From: Candidatus Margulisiibacteriota bacterium
GTDB taxonomy: Bacteria; Margulisbacteria; WOR-1; O2-12-FULL-45-9
Assembly: GCA_030018645.1 (NCBI GenBank)
Contig: JASEHX010000046.1
Span: 1 to 7,068, forward strand
Direction: 5' to 3'
DNA: 7,068 nt
Below the pieces are notes generated by a model, which saw only the letters and a program-made list of their open reading frames with translations, did no database searches and was not told the origin of the DNA. Below are positions 1 through 5,182 of the stretch, in pieces. Every line of letters begins with the position of its first letter. Position 1 is the first letter of the stretch. The translations under genes and the position numbers were made by a program.

Positions 1-866
1 ATGAGATCCCCTACTGGGTCAGCTTTGACGTAAATCGCGTTATAATTATCCGACACTGAAGATAATGGATGGGAAAAGGGAACTAAAGCTGGATAAACCC
101 TCACATCTAGCTTATCATTTAGAAGCTTGGCTACGGCTAAAAGTTTGATTTTATAGCCAATCTCGCCGGCGTATTGGATATCTTCACGCGCTATACCCGT
201 GATCCCTTCAAATTTAATCGCTTTCCAATCAACCTGGGCGCCAAAGGCAACTGACGCCAAAATCGCCGCTTTGTATGAAGCGTCATACCCTTCAATGTCG
301 GCTTTGGGGTTGGGCTCGGCATATCCCCTAGATTGTGCAATTTTAAGGGCTTCGGCCAGTTCCATGCCCTCTTCCGTCATCCGGGTTAAAATATAATTGG
401 TCGTTCCATTAACAATGCCATAAACCTCGGTAACTCGATTGCCGACCAAATCTTCTTTTAATGACCGCAAGATAGGAATCCCGCCACCGACTGCCGCTTC
501 GAATAAGACATTGACCTGATTGGCCTGGGCAGTGGTCAGAATTTCCGGCAAATGCTTGGCAATCACTTCTTTATTGGGAGTAACCACCGATTTACCGGCT
601 TTAAGTGCGGCTAAGATAATTTTAAGCGCGGGATTCTCTCCTCCGATTGCTTCTACGATAACGTCAATCGCAGGATCATTAATGATTTTATTGGGGTCAA
701 GGGTCAAGGGACAAGGGGTTTTAACTTTTCGGACGTCACAGACCGCTTTTAGGTTGATCTCGATACCAGAATGGGCAGCGATGCTGTATTGGTTCCTTTC
801 AATCGCCTCCGCCACCGCCGATCCAATATTCCCAAAACCAATAATGCCAATGTTTATTTTTTTCAT
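1..866 (-). CDS. hom: Homoserine dehydrogenase, N-terminal 288 codons (cut by window edge)
   Basis: This enzyme reduces aspartate semialdehyde to homoserine with NAD(P)H, at the branch point to threonine and methionine; it is cytoplasmic. I translated the frame by hand: it is open from the ATG at 866 to the window edge with no stop. A Rossmann dinucleotide motif GFGNIG lies at residues 10-15. TPNK follows at 96-99, then FEAAVGGGIPI at about 122-132, VNGTTNYIL at about 152-160, and the substrate-site stretch DIEGYDASYK at 190-199, whose Lys199 matches the family's catalytic lysine. The visible part ends in NAIYVKADPVGDL, a conserved HSD segment. Family members are usually about 430 residues, so the rest, including any ACT regulatory domain, lies outside. 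The start is 6 nt after the stop of the DUF2283 gene and no clear Shine-Dalgarno precedes it, suggesting translational coupling. Family assignment is secure. Confidence 0.96.
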   Translation of the reverse strand, partial: MKKINIGIIGFGNIGSAVAEAIERNQYSIAAHSGIEINLKAVCDVRKVKTPCPLTLDPNKIINDPAIDVIVEAIGGENPALKIILAALKAGKSVVTPNKEVIAKHLPEILTTAQANQVNVLFEAAVGGGIPILRSLKEDLVGNRVTEVYGIVNGTTNYILTRMTEEGMELAEALKIAQSRGYAEPNPKADIEGYDASYKAAILASVAFGAQVDWKAIKFEGITGIAREDIQYAGEIGYKIKLLAVAKLLNDKLDVRVYPALVPFSHPLSSVSDNYNAIYVKADPVGDL

Positions 867-872
867 TCTTAG

Positions 873-1103
873 TTACACAGAATGGAAAGACGCCGTTAAT
901 GGGATTTCTTTTTCGTCCTGTTTGCCTCTAAAAGCCTTTTCAAAATTCAAGATTGAAAAACCAATAATTTTTCCGGTTTTAATGTCTTTTCGAACAAAAA
1001 AATCATCAGCTATTTCAGTTGAAATCGCTTTTTTGGGTTTGCCGACAGAAATATCTAATAAATCCCCTTCTTTGTCATAATAAAAGATCATTTTTTTTGC
1101 CAT
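873..1103 (-). CDS. DUF2283 family small protein, possible antitoxin
   Basis: A 76-residue acidic and basic mixed protein with no signal peptide or membrane segment. The pattern IFYYDKEGDLLDISVG near the N-terminus, followed by an acidic segment and then KTGKIIGFSILNFEKAF, matches the DUF2283 family as I remember it: a small beta-rich fold with an 'aspartate-x-x-TG-x-(I/V)-(I/V)-G-(I/F)-x-(I/V)-L-(D/N)-F' core. The biochemical function of the family is not established; members often sit next to small predicted toxins. Here it overlaps by 16 nt the 3' end of a PBECR-like nuclease gene, the order and overlap typical of a toxin-antitoxin pair. It has the strongest ribosome binding site of the metabolic half of the window (AGGAGAGGT). 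The antitoxin role is inferred from context only. Confidence 0.8.
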   Translation of the reverse strand: MAKKMIFYYDKEGDLLDISVGKPKKAISTEIADDFFVRKDIKTGKIIGFSILNFEKAFRGKQDEKEIPLTASFHSV

Positions 1104-1396
1104 AACACCTCTCCTACCTTAATTCTATCAGTTATAAACATAGTTACAACCTTTTTCTTCAAGCTACTTGTAATGATCAATAAATATTTTCCACCATGGA
1201 TATCAGGATAAAACTTGTAATATAAATGCACATTAATATCTTTTTTGCTTATCTTGACCAAATCGGGCGATGCCAGGACTTCACGGATATAATTAGAATA
1301 TTTATTGGCTTCGGGATGTCTTTGTTGAATATGTTCCCAGCGTTCATCTGGCAATAATACAATTTCACCCAAAACGGATTTAAAATTCCTAATCAT
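1088..1396 (-). CDS. PBECR-like small nuclease-fold protein, possible toxin
   Basis: A 102-residue protein without a signal peptide. Its N-terminal part reads GEIVLLPDERWEHIQQRHPE (residues about 10-29). It continues with a helix 'YIREVLASPDLV', a central aromatic strand (HLYYKFYP) and a C-terminal strand pair ending TMFITDRIKVGEVLW. The 'RW-x-HI-x-x-RHPE ... I-x-x-x-L-x-x-PD-x-(V/I) ... T-x-(F/Y)-(I/F)-TD-x-IK-x-G' layout is what I know from the PBECR group, the BECR-fold (Barnase/EndoU/Colicin E5-D/RelE) nucleases predicted in phage and mobile elements. Conserved His, Arg and Thr residues would be the catalytic candidates. The ATG at 1396 is 3 nt after the prs stop and has no clear ribosome binding site, so it is probably translated by coupling. 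Its 3' end overlaps the DUF2283 gene by 16 nt. Nuclease activity and toxin role are inferred. Confidence 0.72.
   Translation of the reverse strand: MIRNFKSVLGEIVLLPDERWEHIQQRHPEANKYSNYIREVLASPDLVKISKKDINVHLYYKFYPDIHGGKYLLIITSSLKKKVVTMFITDRIKVGEVLWQKK
1107..1115 (-). promoter_or_regulatory. Strong Shine-Dalgarno of the DUF2283 gene
   Basis: On the minus strand AGGAGAGGT precedes GTT-ATG, placing AGGAG 7 nt from the start at 1103. It lies inside the end of the upstream PBECR-like coding sequence. It supports the 76-residue start. It also contrasts with the upstream partner, which has no recognisable Shine-Dalgarno, so the putative antitoxin should be made in excess. Confidence 0.7.
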
Positions 1397-1399
1397 CGT

Positions 1400-2344
1400 C
1401 TAATCAAATAGAGAACTAATTGATTTGTTCTCAAAATTGCGGCGGATGGCTTCTCCTAAAATTTCTGCCGAGGATAGGATAGTTACTCCTTTGAATTGCT
1501 TTTCCTTGGGAATAGGCACGGAATCGGAAAAGACCGCTTCTTTGAAATTAGCTTTTTTCATCTTTTCTACTGCCGAACCAGAAAGGATGCCATGGGTAGC
1601 CACTACATACATCCCATCATTGCACCCCGCCTGCCGCAGGGCATCCACCCCGGCAGTAATGGTCCCTGCCGTATCAATCATATCATCGGTAATTACCACT
1701 GTTTTGCCTTTGACGTCGCCAACTACGTGAGTTATATCTGATTGATGGTGGTCGGCGCGGACCTTATGTAGAATTGCCAAATGGGCGCCGATCCGGTCGG
1801 CTAATTTTTTGGCAACTTTAGCCCGACCGGTATCCGGTGCTACCACCACAACATCCTTTAAGTTCTTTTGCTTTAAATAACTTGTAAACAAGGGTAATGC
1901 GGTCAAAGTATCAACCGGGATATTAAAGAACCCTTGGATTTGGTCAGAGTGCAGGTCCATGGCAATAATTCTGTCCGCCCCAGCGCTTTCCAGCAAATTG
2001 GCCACCAAGCGAGCCGAGATGGGTTCGCGGGAAGCGGCTTTACGATCTTGACGGGCGTAGCCAAAGTGAGGAATGACGGCCGTAATTGACCGGGCCGATG
2101 CCCGCTTCATGGCATCAATGATAATAAACAGCTCCATGAGGTCCTCGTTTACTTTTTCGGTGCAAGTTTGGATAATGACACAGCTATGGCCGCGGACATT
2201 GTCTAATAAGCGGGCGTAAATTTCGCCGCCGGCAAAACGGGAAATTTTTATTTTCCCCGGCTCTACTCTTAAATATTTGATAATATTCGCCCCCAATTCG
2301 GGATTAGAGCTCCCCGAAAAGATTTTCAATTCAGAATTTGCCAT
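1400..2344 (-). CDS. prs: Ribose-phosphate pyrophosphokinase (PRPP synthetase)
   Basis: Transfers pyrophosphate from ATP to ribose 5-phosphate, giving PRPP for purine, pyrimidine, NAD, histidine and tryptophan synthesis; a cytoplasmic oligomer. At 314 residues it has the usual class I length. Landmarks are FSGSSNPELG at 9-18, the ATP-loop sequence GYARQDRK at 95-102, the metal-binding DLHSDQIQGFF at 130-140, and the flexible-loop region with Lys194 and Arg196 (HKVR). The PRPP-binding motif VVITDDMIDTAGT spans 216-228. The flexible-loop segment reads APDTGRAKVAKKL, lacking the more common D-x-GG version but otherwise aligned. AAGGGGG (2354-2360) lies 9 nt before the ATG and supports the start. 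The gene is 26 bp downstream of pilT and 3 bp upstream of the PBECR-like gene. The identification is firm; the placement after pilus genes looks like gene packing rather than a functional link. Confidence 0.97.
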   Translation of the reverse strand: MANSELKIFSGSSNPELGANIIKYLRVEPGKIKISRFAGGEIYARLLDNVRGHSCVIIQTCTEKVNEDLMELFIIIDAMKRASARSITAVIPHFGYARQDRKAASREPISARLVANLLESAGADRIIAMDLHSDQIQGFFNIPVDTLTALPLFTSYLKQKNLKDVVVVAPDTGRAKVAKKLADRIGAHLAILHKVRADHHQSDITHVVGDVKGKTVVITDDMIDTAGTITAGVDALRQAGCNDGMYVVATHGILSGSAVEKMKKANFKEAVFSDSVPIPKEKQFKGVTILSSAEILGEAIRRNFENKSISSLFD

Positions 2345-2370
2345 AAGCTGTTTCCCCCTTCAAAAATCTA

Positions 2371-3426
2371 TTAAGCCATCCCCAGCAATTTCTCCAATCT
2401 TTCGCGGCTGATAGCATAGCATAACGCTTCTTCCTTGGTAATGTCGCCTTTTTTAACTAGTTCTTTGAGCGAAGCTTCCATAGAAATCATGCCTTGCTGC
2501 TTGCCCAACTCCACCATGGAATAAATATCTTGGGTGCTCCCTTTCCGGATAATATTCCTGATCGCTGGACTTGCAATTAGTACTTCACAGGCCAGAGCAA
2601 GCTCTTTCCCATCTTTTTTAGGTATAAGCTGTTGGGCCACCACCCCCTGCAAAGTTAAAGAAAGCTGTGTCCGCACCTGATTTTGCTGATGAGGCGGAAA
2701 GACATCAATGATGCGATCAACCGCTTGAACCGCGTCCGGCGTATGCAAAGTAGTAATGACCAAATGCCCGGTTTCGGCCGCGGTAATGGCCATTTGGATC
2801 GATTCCAGGTCGCGGATTTCACCCACCAAAATGACATCCGGTATTTGGCGCAGAACCCTTTTTAGCGCTTCCCCGAAAGATAACGTGTCAATTCCCACTT
2901 CCCTTTGTTCGATAACAGCTTTTTGGGCTTCATGCATATATTCGATAGGATCTTCAATCGTAATGATATGGCAAGACCTTGTCGTATTAATAAGATCGAT
3001 CATGGCTGCCTGGGTGGTTGATTTGCCGCTGCCTGTCGGCCCGGTAATTAAAACTAATCCCCTTTCAAATGCGGTAAAGGTTTTTACAATGGCAGGCAGC
3101 CCAAGCTGTTCGAGAGTGGGAATTTGCTTTTGCACCAGCCGTATGGCAGCCGCCATACTACCGCGCTGGTAGTGCAAATTGACGCGATAACGAGCCAGGT
3201 CGTCTGCATAGGAAACATCTAATTCCAAAACTCTCTTAAATTCTTCCAAATTTTCTTTTCTTACCAAAGGGGCAATAAATGTTTCAATCTCTTCAGGCGT
3301 CAAATTTTTGGCGCCCTGTCTTTCAAGCACATTCCCTATCCTAAGGCAAGGTGGATTGCCCGCGACCAGCAATAAATCAGACCCTTTAGTTTTATTGAGC
3401 TCTTTTAGCAATGATCTAATATCCAT
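2371..3426 (-). CDS. pilT: Type IV pilus retraction ATPase PilT
   Basis: Cytoplasmic hexameric ATPase that depolymerises the pilus and drives twitching motility and DNA uptake. It is 351 residues, the normal PilT length. An N-terminal PAS-like domain (1 to about 100) contains KGSDLLLVAGNPPCLRIG. Next come Walker A GPTGSGKST at 129-137, the Asp box ITIEDPIEY at 155-163, Walker B VILVGEIRD at 198-206, and the His box TTLHT at 225-229. The C-terminal PilT signature AIRNIIRKG is at 288-296, followed by QDIYSMVELGKQQGM. That signature separates PilT from the extension ATPase PilB, which also has a longer N-terminus. One small departure is SDLL where most PilTs have SDLH. AAAGGAA 6 nt upstream supports the ATG. 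It follows the secretin by 15 bp, in the same operon as the alignment proteins. A PilU-type paralogue cannot be fully excluded. Confidence 0.95.
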   Translation of the reverse strand: MDIRSLLKELNKTKGSDLLLVAGNPPCLRIGNVLERQGAKNLTPEEIETFIAPLVRKENLEEFKRVLELDVSYADDLARYRVNLHYQRGSMAAAIRLVQKQIPTLEQLGLPAIVKTFTAFERGLVLITGPTGSGKSTTQAAMIDLINTTRSCHIITIEDPIEYMHEAQKAVIEQREVGIDTLSFGEALKRVLRQIPDVILVGEIRDLESIQMAITAAETGHLVITTLHTPDAVQAVDRIIDVFPPHQQNQVRTQLSLTLQGVVAQQLIPKKDGKELALACEVLIASPAIRNIIRKGSTQDIYSMVELGKQQGMISMEASLKELVKKGDITKEEALCYAISRERLEKLLGMA

Positions 3427-3441
3427 ATAGGGTTCCTTTCG

Positions 3442-4671
3442 TTAGTGGATCAAATTGGCCTTTTCTTTTTCCCATTTTAGCCTTCTGGCATCAAGTGTTT
3501 GGGTCTTTTCGGCCATTTCGGTTAGAAATTCGGGAGTAACTATATGCGGTGTTATGATAACCATGATATCTCGTTTTTCGCTAACCAGTTGGGTACGGCG
3601 AAAGATCGAACCAATGAAGGGAATGGCGGAAAGAATAGGGATGCCGATTTCTACTTCGCTGTTGTAATTCTTGGTCAACCCGCCGATCACAATTGACTGC
3701 CCGTCCTTAACTAAAACCTTATTCTTGGTTTCCGTCGTATTTTCCTGGGGCAAACCATTGGAAATTTGCCCTTCACTGACTGAAGGGGCAACCTCCATTA
3801 TAATAAATCCGTCTTCATTGATATGGGGAGTAAATTTTAAGCTGGTGCCGACTTCCAGAAAATTGACATTTTGCATAACGCCGGTGGGGGTGGCAAAAGT
3901 AGTCAGATAACCATATTTTGAACCGATTAAAATATTGGCCTCTTCGTGGTTTAAGGCGGTAACCATAGGCGAAGCAACCAAATCATAGCCAATTGTCTTT
4001 TCTAAAGCCGTCAAATAGGCATCAACATTGCCGGTCATTAATTGCGCATACAATCCCAAAATTGAAGTGGCGGCGGTTGAGCTGACATCAGAGAGAAACT
4101 GAACATAATCATTGGTATTCTTGGAATATTTCCAGCTCGCACCCAAGATCGAAGCATTGGAGGTATCACCGCTGCCGGTTTTTAGCTCAATAATTTTTGC
4201 TTCAACCTGTACCTGCAGCGGAGGCACATCCATCTTAGCCAGCAATTTCCCGAGGCGGTCAAGATTTTTAGCGGAAGCCCGCGCCACGATGGTATTTAAT
4301 TTTTCGTTGACTGAAACCCCCTCACCCTCCCCAAAAACCCCGGAAAATGTTTCGGAGACCGCTTTGGCATTAACATACTTTAGGCGGAAAGATTGGACGG
4401 GGAGGGATGAAGAGGGAGCAGTTGTTGATTGGGAAACAGTTGCCGCCGTGCTGGTATCTTTACTTTGCAGGAAGAGCGCATTGGCAGGCATGGGAAGCAA
4501 AGCGAAAATAACCAACAAAATTTCGACAAAAGCCCTCACCCCACTGATGTCTAATAATCCCCCCTTCTCCCACTGGGAGAGGGGAAATTTATTTAAGATT
4601 AACGGGGTGAGGGATAATCCTCTCTCATTTTTCATTAAATCATTTTTAATTATTGATTTTTCATTCTTCAT
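3442..4671 (-). CDS. Short secretin of the type IV pilus (PilQ/GspD family)
   Basis: Outer-membrane ring through which the pilus passes. The 409-residue precursor has, in order: an odd N-terminal region (1-47), a signal-peptide core FVEILLVIFALL at 48-59 with likely cleavage after PANA at 62-65, and a Ser/Thr-rich linker (about 70-91). One secretin_N ring domain follows (about 93-149, QSFRLKYVNAKAV to AKMDVPP), then the secretin domain (about 152-385) with VQVEAKIIEL, LNHEEANILIG and VLVKDGQSIVIGGL. The closing signature is GIPILSAIPFIGSIFRR with VIITPHIV. Canonical PilQ is about 600-700 residues with AMIN and more N-domains, so this is a minimal form. There is no lipobox cysteine. The start at 4671 is set by AAGGAGGG 4 nt upstream and overlaps pilO by 11 nt. 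Residues 20-47 are encoded by a palindromic repeat (4533-4613). PilQ function is inferred from the neighbours; the sequence alone says secretin. Confidence 0.92.
   Translation of the reverse strand: MKNEKSIIKNDLMKNERGLSLTPLILNKFPLSQWEKGGLLDISGVRAFVEILLVIFALLPMPANALFLQSKDTSTAATVSQSTTAPSSSLPVQSFRLKYVNAKAVSETFSGVFGEGEGVSVNEKLNTIVARASAKNLDRLGKLLAKMDVPPLQVQVEAKIIELKTGSGDTSNASILGASWKYSKNTNDYVQFLSDVSSTAATSILGLYAQLMTGNVDAYLTALEKTIGYDLVASPMVTALNHEEANILIGSKYGYLTTFATPTGVMQNVNFLEVGTSLKFTPHINEDGFIIMEVAPSVSEGQISNGLPQENTTETKNKVLVKDGQSIVIGGLTKNYNSEVEIGIPILSAIPFIGSIFRRTQLVSEKRDIMVIITPHIVTPEFLTEMAEKTQTLDARRLKWEKEKANLIH
4533..4613. repeat. 81-bp palindromic repeat inserted in-frame in the secretin gene
   Basis: The ends are perfect 10-bp inverted repeats: CCCTCACCCC at 4533-4542 and GGGGTGAGGG at 4604-4613. 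Inside is a second near-palindrome centred on 4573, with CTCCCA (4567-4572) facing TGGGAG (4574-4579) and flanking C- and G-runs (4562-4564 and 4582-4584) that extend the stem. The whole unit is 81 bp, exactly 27 codons, and stays open in the secretin frame, encoding roughly residues 20-47. Repeats of this type, with CCCTCACCC ends and a CTCTCCC/GGGAGAG centre, are familiar as dispersed small palindromic elements in many bacterial genomes. Only one copy is in this window, so dispersal is inferred. I see no convincing target-site duplication. Confidence 0.75.
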
Positions 4672-5182
4672 TTTTCCCTCCTTGCTCTTTGCTAAAATAC
4701 GACAGCATCCTTAATTCAGAAACAAGTTTATTTTCTGTCAAACTAAGCCCTGCCCGATCAATGATTAAAGCCGTTTTGGCCTGCGGTATTGAATTTAAAA
4801 AACCTAAAAATTGCTGTGGTGTGGATTTAAATTTTACATCCAAGATAATATAATCATCCCCGGGAGAATTGCTCAATGTTTCCAGCTGTATCCCAAACCA
4901 GCGGAATTTATAATCGATAAAACGGATGACATAATTCAACTGCTCATCTTTAGCATAAATTTTGATTATGTCTTTTGGGGCTATTTTTTCCGCAATAGCC
5001 GACCTTACCGCCGCAGTTTTCAGGCTGGCGATTTGCGTCTGCAGATTAGCAATTTCAATTTTGACAGAGTTAATCCCTTTATAAACCGGCCCCAAATATA
5101 ACTGCCAAGCGAAAAAAAACAAAACGCACAAAAACGCGATAAATGACAAGGTCTTTTCCCGACGTGACAGCTTTAGGGTCAT
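4661..5182 (-). CDS. PilO/GspM-like inner-membrane alignment protein
   Basis: Bitopic inner-membrane protein expected to pair with the PilN part of the upstream fusion and to transmit force or alignment between the cytoplasmic motor and the secretin. The 173-residue product has a short basic N-terminus (MTLKLSRREKTL), one membrane segment (about 12-30, ending WQLYLGP), and a coiled-coil stretch (about 35-60, SVKIEIANLQTQIASLKT). A periplasmic ferredoxin-like alpha/beta domain follows (about 70-165), with the aromatic patch FIDYKFRWFGIQLETL and the strand YIILDVKFKST before a helix QQFLGFLNSIPQ. I chose the ATG at 5182 because it forms an ATGA overlap with the stop of the PilMN gene and has AGAGGT 6 nt upstream. 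An ATG at 5209 would add nine residues but overlaps more and has a poorer site. Primary sequence in this family is weakly conserved, so the call leans on size, topology and position. GspM is the alternative name. Confidence 0.8.
   Translation of the reverse strand: MTLKLSRREKTLSFIAFLCVLFFFAWQLYLGPVYKGINSVKIEIANLQTQIASLKTAAVRSAIAEKIAPKDIIKIYAKDEQLNYVIRFIDYKFRWFGIQLETLSNSPGDDYIILDVKFKSTPQQFLGFLNSIPQAKTALIIDRAGLSLTENKLVSELRMLSYFSKEQGGKNEE
4676..4683 (-). promoter_or_regulatory. Shine-Dalgarno that fixes the secretin start
   Basis: AAGGAGGG on the minus strand, 4 nt before the ATG at 4671 and inside the last codons of the pilO-like gene. It favours the long N-terminus over the second in-frame ATG at 4635, which has only AT-rich sequence before it. 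Confidence 0.7.

Noticed and set aside
520..1080. A 186-codon open frame on the plus strand
   Set aside because: It lies opposite hom and the DUF2283 gene, crosses their boundary, and shows no family resemblance. It is a shadow of the minus-strand genes.
1630..1640. Small palindrome CCTGCCGCAGG as a repeat or hairpin
   Set aside because: It encodes the LRQAG segment of Prs, is only 11 bp, and falls inside a conserved coding region with no U-run.
4318..4336. A second CCCTCACCC-like stretch inside the secretin gene
   Set aside because: It resembles the end of the 81-bp repeat but has no partner inverted repeat. It encodes GEGEGVSVN at a plausible place in the secretin_N domain, so chance similarity is the simpler reading.
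4554..4620. ATAATCC at 4554-4560 and 4614-4620 as a target-site duplication
   Set aside because: One copy is inside the element rather than flanking it, so the pair does not bracket the inverted ends. It is probably an accident of AT-rich sequence or of repeat structure.
4633..4635. Second in-frame ATG of the secretin as the real start
   Set aside because: No Shine-Dalgarno precedes it, while the ATG at 4671 has AAGGAGGG close by.
4112..4714. A 200-codon open frame on the plus strand
   Set aside because: It is antisense to the secretin, and its middle is the reverse reading of the palindromic repeat. No ribosome site or domain pattern supports it.
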